Below, piece by piece: positions 1 to 8,319 of a stretch of 64,000 nucleotides of DNA. The first letter of the stretch is position 1; each line of letters opens with the position of its first letter. Origin of the DNA: Girardinichthys multiradiatus. Taxonomy: Eukaryota > Chordata > Actinopteri > Cyprinodontiformes > Goodeidae. The notes beneath the pieces are model-generated. The model made no database searches. It saw only the letters and a list, made by a program, of their open reading frames with translations, and was not told the origin of the DNA. The translations under genes were made by a program, and so were the position numbers. The DNA lies in contig NC_061812.1 in NCBI RefSeq assembly GCF_021462225.1, positions 52,135,848 through 52,199,847 of the forward strand, given 5' to 3'.

Positions 1-440
1 GGTGGATGGTCTCCTGAGGGATCTCCTCCCAGACCTGGACTAAAGCAACTCCTGGACAGTCTGTGGTGCAACGTAACGTTGGTGGATGGAGCGAGACATG
101 ATGTCCCAGATGTGCTCAATCGGTGTGGGTTGTAGAGTCCGTCTCATGCTACCACGAGTGTGAAAGCACCACCAACATTCAAAAGTGACCAAAACATCAG
201 TCATAAAACATCGGTACTGAGAAGTGGTCTGTGGTCCCCACCTGCAGAACCACTCCTTTATTGAGTGAGTCTCGCCAAAGATTTCCCCCCGTTGTCTTTT
301 CTATTTGGACAACAGCTGTGAAATTGATTGTCAATCAGTGTTGCTTCCTAAGTGGACAGTTTGATTTCACAGAAGTTTGATTTACTTGGAGTTATATTGT
401 GTTGTTTAAGTGTTCTTTTTATTTTTTTGAGCAGTGTATA
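1..440 (-). mobile_element. Internally deleted Tc1/mariner element, cut by window edge
   Basis: Read on the - strand, the element starts with the terminal sequence at 410-440 (TACACTGCTCAAAAAAATAA-like) and an untranslated leader. Near position 120 it jumps directly to sequence encoding the transposase C-terminus (IEHIWDIMSRSIHQR-like, just after the catalytic glutamate). From memory of this fish Tc1 family, about 800 bp of transposase between these parts is missing. The copy is therefore a non-autonomous deletion derivative. Its other terminal repeat lies outside the window. It abuts the next Tc1 element at 441. Confidence 0.75.
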
Positions 441-442
441 TA

Positions 443-642
443 CAGGTCCTTCTCAAAATATTAGCATATTGTGATAAAGTTCATTATTTTCCATAATGTC
501 ATGATGAAAATTTAACATTCATATATTTTAGATTCATTGCACACTAACTGAAATATTTCAGGTCTTTTATTGTCTTAATACGGATGATTGTGGCATACAG
601 CTCATGAAAACCCAAAATTCCTATCTCACAAAATTAGCATAT
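443..642 (+). repeat. Tc1 terminal inverted repeat, left
   Basis: About 200 bp, repeated in reverse complement at 1852-2051 with about three mismatches seen by eye (GATAAAG/GTTAAAG, GATGAAA/GATTAAA, GATTGTGG/GATTTTGG). Long near-identical repeats point to a young copy. Confidence 0.9.
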
Positions 643-808
643 TTCATCCGACCAATAAAAGAAAAGTGTTTTTAATACAAAAAACGTCAACCTTCAAATA
701 ATCATGTACAGTTATGCACTCAATACTTGGTCGGGAATCCTTTGGCAGAAATGACTGCTTCAATGCGGCGTGGCATGGAGGCAATCAGCCTGTGGCACTG
801 CTGAGGTC

Positions 809-1723
809 TTATGGAGGCCCAGGATGCTTCATAGCGGCCTTTAGCTCATCCAGAGTGTTGGGTCTTGAGTCTCTCAACGTTCTCTTCACAATATCCCACA
901 GATTCTCTATGGGGTTCAGGTCAGGAGAGTTGGCAGGCCAATTGAGCACAGTGATACCATGGTCAGTAAACCATTTACCAGTGGTTTTGGCACTGTGAGC
1001 AGGTGCCAGGTCATGCTGAAAAATGAAATCTTCATCTCCATAAAGCTTTTCAGCAGATGGAAGCATGAAGTGCTCCAAAATCTCCTGATAGCTAGCTGCA
1101 TTGACCCTGCCCTTGATAAAACACAGTGGACCAACACCAGCAGCTGACACGGCACCCCAGACCATCACTGACTGTGGGTACTTGACACTGGACTTCTGGC
1201 ATTTTGGCATTTCCTTCTCCCCAGTCTTCCTCCAGACTCTGGCACCTTGATTTCCGAATGACATGCAGAATTTGCCTTCATCCGAAAAAAGTACTTTGGA
1301 CCACTGAGCAACAGTCCAGTGCTGCTTCTCTGTAGCCCAGGTCAGGCGCTTCTGCCACTGTTTCTGGTTCAAAAGTGGCTTGACCTGGGGAATGCGGCAC
1401 CTGTAGCCCATTTCCTGCACACGCCTGTGCACGGTGGCTCTGGATGTTTCTACTCCAGACTCAGTCCACTGCTTCCGCAGGTCCCCCAAGGTCTGGAATC
1501 GGCCCTTCTCCACAATCTTCCTCAAGGTCCGGTCACCTCTTCTCGTTGTGCAGCGTTTTCTGCCACACTTTTTCCTTCCCACAGACTTCCCACTGAGGTG
1601 CCTTGATACAGCACTCTGGGAACAGCCTATTCGTTCAGAAATGTCTTTCTGTGTCTTACCCTCTTGCTTGAGGGTGTCAATAGTGGCCTTCTGGACAGCA
1701 GTCAGGTCGGCAGTCTTACCCAT
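809..1723 (-). CDS. Tc1 transposase, open but frameshifted near the C-terminus
   Basis: The 304-residue frame starts at an ATG (MGKTADL). Residues 1-110 hold the paired-like helix-turn-helix DNA-binding region (IGCSQSAVSRHLSGKS) followed by a basic stretch. The catalytic triad is intact: D148 (LFSDEGKF), D238 (FQHDLAPAHS) and E273 (NPIENLWDIVKR), with 34 residues between the last two, i.e. DD34E. After A297 one base appears deleted, giving the false tail MKHPGPP and a stop. The expected last ~37 residues (EASWAS to FPTKY) continue in the next frame down to about position 713. Family full length is about 340 residues. The enzyme would cut and paste DNA at TA sites in the nucleus; this copy lacks its normal C-terminus and may be inactive. 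Confidence 0.9.
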   Translation of the reverse strand: MGKTADLTAVQKATIDTLKQEGKTQKDISERIGCSQSAVSRHLSGKSVGRKKCGRKRCTTRRGDRTLRKIVEKGRFQTLGDLRKQWTESGVETSRATVHRRVQEMGYRCRIPQVKPLLNQKQWQKRLTWATEKQHWTVAQWSKVLFSDEGKFCMSFGNQGARVWRKTGEKEMPKCQKSSVKYPQSVMVWGAVSAAGVGPLCFIKGRVNAASYQEILEHFMLPSAEKLYGDEDFIFQHDLAPAHSAKTTGKWFTDHGITVLNWPANSPDLNPIENLWDIVKRTLRDSRPNTLDELKAAMKHPGPP

Positions 1724-1851
1724 GATTGGGGTTTTGAGTGATGAACCAGGCTGGGAGTTTTAAAGGCCTCAGGAATCTTTTGCAGGTGTTTAGAGTTAAC
1801 TCGTTGATTCAGATGATTAGGTTCATAGCTCGTTTAGAGACCCTTTTAATG

Positions 1852-2051
1852 ATATGCTAATTTTGTGAGATAGGAATTTTGGGTTTTCATGAGCTGTATG
1901 CCAAAATCATCCGTATTAAGACAATAAAAGACCTGAAATATTTCAGTTAGTGTGCAATGAATCTAAAATATATGAATGTTAAATTTTAATCATGACATTA
2001 TGGAAAATAATGAACTTTAACACAATATGCTAATATTTTGAGAAGGACCTG
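1852..2051 (-). repeat. Tc1 terminal inverted repeat, right
   Basis: Reverse-complement partner of 443-642. It lies upstream of the transposase start (ATG at 1723-1721), so it also holds the element's promoter side. Confidence 0.9.
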
Positions 2052-2065
2052 TATCTACGTATATA

Positions 2066-3308
2066 CAGGCGTTGGACAATGAAACTGAAACACCTGGTTT
2101 TAGACCACAATAATTTATTAGTATGGTGTAGGGCCTCCTTTTGCAGCCAATACAGCATCAATTCATCCTGGGAATGACATATACAAGTCCTGCACAGTGG
2201 TCAGAGGGATTTTAAGACATTCTTCTTGCAGGATAGTGGCCAGGTCACTACGTGATACTGGTGGAGGAAAACGTTTCCTGACTCGCTCCTCCAAAACACC
2301 CCAAAGTGGCTCAATAATATTTAGATCTGGTGACTGTGCAGGCCATGGGAGATGTTCAACTTCACTTTCATGTTCATCAAACCAATCTTTCACCAGTCTT
2401 GCTGTGTGTATTGGTGCATTGTCATCCTGATACACGGCACCGCCTTCAGGATACAATGTTTGAACCATTGGATGCACATGGTCCTCAAGAATGGTTCGGT
2501 AGTCCTTGGCAGTGACGCGCCCATCTAGCACAAGTATTGGGTCAAGGGAATGCCATGATATGGCAGCCCAAACCATCACTGATCCACCCCCATGCTTCAC
2601 TCTGGGCATGCAACAGTCTGGGTGGTACGCTTCTTTGGGGCTTCTCCACACCGTAACTCTCCCGGATGTGGGGAAAACAGTAAAGGTGGACTCATCAGAG
2701 AACAATACATGTTTCACATTGTCCACAGCCCAAGATTTGCGCTCCTTGCACCATTGAAACCGACGTTTGGCATTGGCATGAGTGACCAAAGGTTTGGCTA
2801 TAGCAGCCCGGCCGTGTATATTGACCCTGTGGAGCTCCTGACGGACAGTTCTGGTGGAAACAGGAGAGTTGAGGTGCACATTTAATTCTGCTGTGATTTG
2901 GGCAGCCGTGGTTTTATGTTTTTTGGAGACAATCCGGGTTAGCACCCGAACATCCCTTTCAGACAGCTTCCTCTTGCGTCCACAGTTAATGCTGTTGCAT
3001 GTGGTTCGTCCTTCTTGGTGGTATGCTGACATTACCCTGGATACCGTGGCTCTTGATACATCACAAAGACTTGCTGTCTTGGTCACAGATGCGCCAGCAA
3101 GACGTGCACCAACAATTTGTCCTCTTTTGAACTCTGCTATGTCACCCATAATGTTGTGTGCATTTCAATATTTTGAGCAAAACTGAGCTCTTACCCTGGT
3201 AATTGAACCTTCACACTCTGCTCTTACTGGTGCAATGTGCAATCAATGAAGACTGGCAACCAGGCTGGTCCAATTTAGCCATGAAACCTCCCACACTAAA
3301 ATGACATT
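2066..3308 (-). mobile_element. Tc1/mariner element of DD36E type lacking one terminal repeat
   Basis: The left end (CAGGCGTTGGACAATGAAAC at 2066) is a Tc1-type terminus preceded by TA. On the right, the leader matches the family up to about 3308 (plus-strand AAAATGAC) and then turns into unrelated sequence, so the 5' terminal repeat is gone. The transposase frame (2163-3149) is nearly complete but stops early. Without one terminus the copy cannot move. It lies 14 bp beyond the 443-2051 element. Confidence 0.85.
2163..3149 (-). pseudogene. Tc1 transposase, DD36E spacing, premature TGA
   Basis: The 328-residue frame starts at ATG (MGDIAEFKRG). It has an N-terminal helix-turn-helix (SLCDVSRATVSRVMSAY), a second DNA-binding region to about residue 120, then the catalytic core VLFSDESTF, VYQDDNAPIHTA and NIIEPLWGVL. 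Thirty-six residues separate the second aspartate (the later D of QDD) from the glutamate, matching the DD36E group of Tc1/mariner. A TGA follows SFPG. The same frame then continues IDAVLAAKGGPTPY to a TAA, the normal family ending, so only about 15 residues are cut off. The stop looks like a CGA-to-TGA change at a CpG (inference from the remembered consensus). Confidence 0.87.
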
Positions 3309-3640
3309 GATACATTTGAAGTAGTTTGAGTTTGGACTTGCTGAGAGCTCCACCCCTAAGTACCGGCAAGAATTTAAAACTACTTTCAGCCCTGGTTAGG
3401 TGAAGGTTGTTTGGACCAGAATAATGGTATATCACAATTATGTGGCTTCAATAAATCTTCATGTAAATAATTAAGAGAAGCATTCATGTTTATTTCGTGC
3501 AAGAGTAATTTATCTGTCAAAACAAGGTCGAAGTTCCCCCACCTTCGGTGAAGCGCTCAGTAAACAAACAGTGACATTTAGTGGTTTTGGTTAATAATTT
3601 ATCAATTATTAGTGATGAATAACTGTTTTATTAAGAACTT
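3309..3640. other. Unassigned AT-rich intronic sequence
   Basis: No coding frame, repeat family or regulatory signal recognised. A - strand frame at 3211-3435 runs from the Tc1 leader into this stretch and is not a gene. Confidence 0.5.
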
Positions 3641-3960
3641 TGAGCCCATAACCACAACACCAGAGGACTCTTAGAGACTTTTACTAGGCCACTCCAAACG
3701 CTTCATTTAATATTTTCTGACCCGTTTAGAGGTAAACTTGCATCTTTGGATCACTGTCCTGTTGATTAACCCAACTGCAATTGAGCTGAAGGTCACAAGC
3801 AAATGGCCAAACATTCTTCTCCTTCATGCTGGGCCTGATGTGCTGCACCGAATGATGTGCACATGTTAAGGACCAAGGTAGGAGAACCAAAAAGTTGTTT
3901 TTGTGGGTGAACCACTCCATCTCTAGTATTCATGTCACCACTAGGGAGAATGGTCCAGAG
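3640..3960 (-). mobile_element. Decayed Tc1 transposase fragment
   Basis: The plus strand reads like the antisense of a fish Tc1 transposase (ACTAGGCCACTCCAAA, then GGATCACTGTCCTGTTGAT). On the - strand this resembles the region around the catalytic HD(N)xPxH motif and the following WPSQSPD segment. It is too degraded for a reading frame, and the termini are not visible. Confidence 0.6.
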
Positions 3961-4611
3961 GTGGAACTATTTAAATGCTGACTGAGTAGCTGTCCGCTTC
4001 TTATGATAAAAGCTTTAATCTTAAACTGAACAATCTAAAAATTGTAATATACCCCAGTGAACATCAACATCACTGCAGGAAGGAAAGATAGCATGGAAAC
4101 AGTAATGATTTAACTTTTTCTTTAATGTGTTAAAGGTCTGTAAAAATATTTAAAGGTTTTAGCCCTTTTCTATCTAATGTAACTGTGTCAAATGTGTTCG
4201 GAGTCATTTTCTTTGTTTTACCTCCTCAAAAATGCTAAATAAAAAAGTTTTAGTAGTCTAGTTCTGTAGTTCTTCTTTATTTGTTTTTAGATACATAAGT
4301 GTGAAAATACGTATGAAGCTACAGACATAATTTGATCCTGTTTGTGAAGCCTGATTCCAAATCTTCTGAAGTCAATAGGTGGAAGGTTTTGTTTCAGCTG
4401 TTTTCCAGTCCTGATCTACGGGGCATAGTTTCCTATGCTAACACACCTTATTGAAAGCTATGGATTGCCTCCTTATCATGTCATCAAGTTCTTCAGAAGC
4501 TTCTTAAAACCCATCAATTAAAAGCAGGGATGATGAAACAGAGAAACACGTAAAACACACAGGACACAGTTGGGAGACACTGCTTCAGGCATTCATATTA
4601 CTGAGATATAA
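3961..4611. other. AT-rich intronic sequence, nothing recognised
   Basis: No open frame, tandem repeat or clear transposon terminus seen. Probably slc41a1 intron sequence. Confidence 0.45.
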
Positions 4612-5560
4612 TGCCTTGCAAAAATACACATGCAACTTGAGGTTTTTCACAATTGTCACATTACAACCATAAACTGATTTATTGTATTTAGTGTTTCATA
4701 TGATAGACCAACACAAAGTACTGTATCGTTGTAAAGTAGAAGGGAAATTATGTATGGTTTTCATTTTTTAACAAATCAAATCTGAAAAGAGCATTAATCA
4801 GAGAAACAGCCAAGAGGCCATTGTAGCTCTGATGGAGCTGCAGAGATTCGCAGGTGGAAGACTCTGTTGATGGTACTATTAGCTGTGCACTCAGCAAATC
4901 TGGTCTTTATGAAAGAAAAGCTAGGATAAATATAATTTTAATAATGCTACAGCCTCTTTGAGGAAAGAGCAAACATGTTGAAGAAGATGCTCTGGTCACA
5001 TGAGACCAGCATGCAGGATGCTGTGTGTGGCAGAAAACTAACACGGTACATCCCCTTGAACACACTATCCCTACAGTGTAACATGGTGTCTGCAGGATAA
5101 TGCTGCGGAGAAGCTTTTTATATCCAGGGAGAAGGAAGCTGGTCAGAGTAGATAGGAAGATGGATGTAAATAAATACAGGACAATCCAGGAACAAAACCT
5201 GTTAGAGGCTACACAAGGGCTACAAAAAATACAGCCAGAACGACAATAGGTCCTCAAAAGATGGAAGAGAATTATCTAAACCATTCAGAGAATATTTTTC
5301 TAATAGAATGCTCCAGTCAAAGTCCTTAGTCCAAACAAAAATCTGTGTCAGACTGGATTACTCATGTATAGCGAAACTCTTCATCCTGTCTGACTAAGCT
5401 TGAGCTGTTATCAAAGAAGAATAGCCGGAATTTCACTCTGTGGATGTGGAAAGCTGGCAGAAACATTTTCAACAAGACTGTGTGGCTGGAATTGCAACAA
5501 CAGGTGGTTCTACAAAGTATCCCCTCAGTGTATTTGAAATTTCTGCTGCTTTAAAAATTA
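4612..5560 (+). mobile_element. Decayed Tc1 element, common teleost type
   Basis: It starts with the terminal motif TGCCTTGCAAAAATACACATG followed by ATAGACCAACACAAAGTACT. Inside are remnants of the transposase gene (GAAGATGCTCTGGTCACATG; a degraded GGGACAGG-type block near 5110). It ends near AGGTGGTTCTACAAAGTAT at 5501-5520, close to the usual transposase stop. Frames are broken throughout. The same family recurs at 20.4, 23.5, 27.7, 30.2, 35.5 and 63.0 kb. Confidence 0.75.
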
Positions 5561-5712
5561 AAACATTTCTAGTTAAATTACATTGCATTTTGTGTTTGTT
5601 GTATGACAAAATTTGTACAAGTTCAAGGGGTATGACTATACTTGTAACTCATTAAATGCGGACATGTCTTAAAACCATCTTGAGTCATGTTATCCCTTCT
5701 CTTTTCCAGCAG

Positions 5713-5858
5713 TGAATTCTCGTTCAGCCCGTGTGCTCTTCTTCCTGGTTGCCCCAGGTCATCTCATCTTCCTCTACACCATTAATTCCCTGAGAGGGGG
5801 TCACACCACCCTGACACCTATCTTCATCACCTTCTACATGGTAGCTGCTCTACTGCAG
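5713..5858 (+). CDS. slc41a1: slc41a1 penultimate exon
   Basis: Acceptor TTTTCCAGCAG is a NAGNAG site: the exon may start at 5710 or 5713. The frame reads [20 protein letters not shown], on through [15 protein letters not shown], to ALLQ, then donor CAG/GTACAC at 5859. It ends on a codon boundary. Confidence 0.85.
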
Positions 5859-8202
5859 GTACACATGCATTTCTCTCACTAATCCAGTCCACCGTAAAAC
5901 AGGAGATTGTATGTTGTCCTTCCAAAACGCTGAATGTTTATGAAAGTTGTCCTTTTAACGTCAGTGATCTTTTTTGGATTTATAATGGAACGTTACAAGC
6001 TTTGTTTAGTTCTAAGTCAGGTTTTTCATGTATCTTTCTACTCAGCTTCTATCAGCTTTAACCTAAACTGATGCTGTTTTCTTTGCTGAGTGCCTTCTAC
6101 TGAAATATTACTATTATACTCTTGAAAATTGCAAGAGGGCAGCAGCATCGATAAGGAGGCGGAGAACATGGTCCTCTCGGACTCTATGTCTCCAACCTCC
6201 CCCGGAATCTGGTCGAAGCTCTCCTGGAGGTGGGAGTTGAATACATTCTTGGCCGAGGGCTCCGACAGACTTTCCCAGCAGACCCTCACTATGCGCTTGG
6301 GCCTGCCAAGTCTTTCCGGCTTTCTCCTCTTCCACCTAGTGTCCAAGACATGCTGCCGAAGGTCTGAAGACACGACAACAAAGTCGATCATCAACCTCCT
6401 GCCCTTATGTTTGAACATGGTGTTCATTATTGACAATTTGTGACTAGCGCAGAAGTCCAATAATGAAACATCACTCGGATTCAGATTGGGGAGGCCATTC
6501 CCCCCGATCACGCCTCTCCAGGTGTCACTGTCATTTCCGACATGGGCATTGAAGTCCCCCAGCAGAATAATGGAGTCCCCGGGAGGGGCACTATGGAGCA
6601 CGCCCAACAGGGACGCCAGGAAGGCCGGGTACTCTGCACTGCAGCTCGGCCCATAGGCCGAAACGACAATCAGAGATCTTTCCCCAAGCTGAAGGCACAG
6701 GGATGCGACCCTCTCATCCACTGGAGCAAACCCCAACACGAGACGGCTGAGCTGGGGGCAACAAGCAAACCCACCCCAGCTCGCCGGCTCTCCCGCGGGC
6801 CACTACAGAGTAGAAGAGAGTCCAGCCTCTCTCGAGGAGATGGGTTCCAGAGCCCACGCTACGCATGGAGGTGAGCCCGAGGATTTCTAGTCGATATCTC
6901 TCAACCTCCCGGACAAGCTCAGGCTTCTTCCCCCCCAGCCAGGTGACATTCCACGTCCCTAGAGCCAGCCTAAACATCCAGAGATCGGGCCGCCGAAGTC
7001 TCCACTTTCACCCGCTGCCTGATCCTCTTTGCACCGGTCCTTCACGGTTCCCCCTGCAGGTGGTGGGCCCACTGGGGAATGGCCTCGCGTTTCTCGTTCG
7101 GGTTTGGCCCGGCTGGGTCCCGTGAGGAGCAACCCAGCCACCAGGTGCTCTCTGACGAATCCAGACCGCAGGCCTAGCTCCAGGGTGGGACCCTGGCTCC
7201 GCCATACCGGGCGACGTCACGTGCCTCAATTGTGTGTCAAGTCAAGTCAAGTTTATTTATATGGCGCTTTTCAGCAACAAGGCACTCAAAGCGCTGTACA
7301 TGAGGAAAAACATTACAATGATACAGAAAATCAAACACTTAATTGACTATTTAATTGACATTAATAATACTCATGCGTGGTCCTCATGAAGGTGTCTTGA
7401 ACCGCTTTGTCTGACCTGTCACCCAGAGCGTGTTTGCCATAGGAGACCCTACCAGGGCCACTTAAGCCACAGACAACATAGCCTGTAGGATCATTCGAGC
7501 ACTTGAACCTCTCCACCACGTTAAGGTGGTGGTTCAAGGAGGGGTATCTGTATAAAAAAATCAGTCAGTACATGCAAGTGACAGTTCTTAGTGTATGTCT
7601 CAGTAAATGGTTTCAGTGGCATTACCTAACTGAATGTATATGTGGTACTGGATTTAATGACCTGGACTAGTTCAGCATATGATTTGTTAAACAAACTATG
7701 GCAGAGGTGCAGACAAGACATATTTTAGGTATTATGCTTTCAGGTCTGAGGTCATCTTAATGTGTCAGCTGGTTTTAACTGACAAGCCGTATACTTTAGG
7801 TTGTCTTTAAGGATTTTCTTCAATCTCCTAAAATGGCATGCAAAGAGAACAGCTGAAAATACTATTATGTTAGCACTACTATAGGGTGTTGGTACTGTAA
7901 TCTTGTAATCTGACCAGATCATGTCACAAACATTTTATTGGATCTCAGGTGATTGTGGCAACTTGTTAAACACAGGTATAATGTGTTTAAATTGGGTCTG
8001 CTTTGCCTTACTACAGGTCGCAATCCTCCTGTACCTGGCTGACTGGATGGTTCACTGGATGTGGGGCCGAGGCATGGACCCTGACAACTTCTCCATCCCG
8101 TACCTGACCGCTCTAGGGGACCTCCTGGGAACCGGTTTCCTTGCCCTCTGCTTTCATATGCGTTGGTTCATCGGGGACAGAGACTCCAACTTAGGCAACT
8201 AA
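5713..8202 (+). CDS. slc41a1: SLC41 family Mg2+ transporter, last two coding exons (partial gene)
   Basis: Two exons (5713-5858 and 8017-8202) join in phase 0 and encode the last ~110 residues of a SLC41/MgtE-type magnesium transporter, a multi-pass plasma-membrane protein. The joined frame has a membrane segment ([16 protein letters not shown]), another crossing the exon junction (FYMVAALLQ then [12 protein letters not shown]), the conserved family motif [19 protein letters not shown] and a final membrane helix, ending [10 protein letters not shown]. The DRDxxxG end fits SLC41A1 better than SLC41A3, from memory of the human proteins. Earlier exons must lie left of the window, because the preceding 5.7 kb is transposon-rich intron. 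The 3' end faces efcc1. Alternative: another SLC41A1/A2 paralog. Confidence 0.85.
6038..6977 (-). pseudogene. LINE endonuclease domain, broken
   Basis: Two overlapping - strand frames together give the endonuclease. 6714-6977 carries [20 protein letters not shown], with the N-terminal GTWN motif. 6038-6739 carries [27 protein letters not shown] and the C-terminal [13 protein letters not shown] frameshift near 6730 separates them. A short in-frame deletion removes residues between MFKHKG and MIDF, and a second deletion follows DTRWK, which eliminates the usual SDHxL catalytic segment. The protein would not be active. Confidence 0.75.
6038..7230 (-). mobile_element. 5' part of an RTE-like LINE in the last slc41a1 intron
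   Basis: The - strand encodes the APE-type endonuclease domain of a non-LTR retrotransposon. It is preceded by a GC-rich leader (6980-7230) with direct GGGTCCC/GGCCCG-type composition unlike the AT-rich surroundings. The 3' (reverse transcriptase) part is absent. An endonuclease end without the RT end is the reverse of normal 5' truncation, so a later deletion is likely. Family assignment (RTE/Rex3-like) is tentative. Confidence 0.7.
7234..7325 (-). mobile_element. 3' tail of another LINE/SINE-type retroposon
   Basis: The plus strand reads GTCAAGTCAAGTCAAG followed by TTTATTTATATGGCGCTTTT. On the - strand this is a retroposon 3' end with an AATAAA-like TATAAATAAA and a short GACTT tandem tail. 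Only the last ~90 bp are present, as in severely 5'-truncated insertions. Confidence 0.6.
7326..8016 (+). other. Rest of last slc41a1 intron
   Basis: AT-rich, no recognised element. It ends in a polypyrimidine-poor but consensus acceptor (CTTTGCCTTACTACAG at 8001-8016) for the terminal exon. Confidence 0.6.
8017..8202 (+). CDS. slc41a1: slc41a1 terminal coding exon
   Basis: Begins after CTACAG at 8016 with [19 protein letters not shown]. It carries the family signature [15 protein letters not shown] and stops at TAA 8200-8202 after RDSNLGN. The exon encodes 61 residues in phase 0, continuous with the exon ending at 5858. Confidence 0.9.
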   Translation, partial: VAILLYLADWMVHWMWGRGMDPDNFSIPYLTALGDLLGTGFLALCFHMRWFIGDRDSNLGN

Positions 8203-8313
8203 ATTAATGCAGACATACGCACAAAAAAACTAAACTTACACATACTGTAAGCTTGCATGCAAAAACAGTGATGAACATCACTCGTATGCCTGAGTCTGAA
8301 AGTGGACATCTAC

Positions 8314-8319
8314 AATAAA
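8314..8319 (+). terminator. slc41a1: Proximal poly(A) signal AATAAA for slc41a1
   Basis: Exact AATAAA 112 bp after the stop codon, in CTACAATAAAATCTCC. Plausible short 3' UTR end. Confidence 0.5.

Larger units (their letters stand above)
443..2051 (-). mobile_element. Near-intact Tc1 element with 200-bp inverted repeats
   Basis: A complete Tc1 unit of about 1.6 kb. Its ends begin CAGGTCCTTCTC on both strands, and TA dinucleotides flank it at 441-442 and 2052-2053, the usual target duplication. The inverted repeats are about 200 bp and differ by roughly three bases by eye, so the insertion is recent. It encodes a DD34E transposase on the - strand with one late frameshift. It may still be mobilised by transposase from another copy. 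It sits upstream of the visible slc41a1 exons, probably in an intron. Confidence 0.92.

Noticed and set aside
809..1763. Plus-strand frames at 714-998, 1319-1606 and 1434-1763
   Set aside because: They are shadows of the - strand Tc1 transposase and lack any family features.
2197..3186. Plus-strand frames opposite the second transposase
   Set aside because: Antisense shadows of the DD36E transposase.
5440..5655. 71-codon frame just upstream of the slc41a1 exon, as a possible further exon
   Set aside because: It reads through the 3' end of a decayed Tc1 element (VAGIATTGGSTKY) and has no splice sites that fit.
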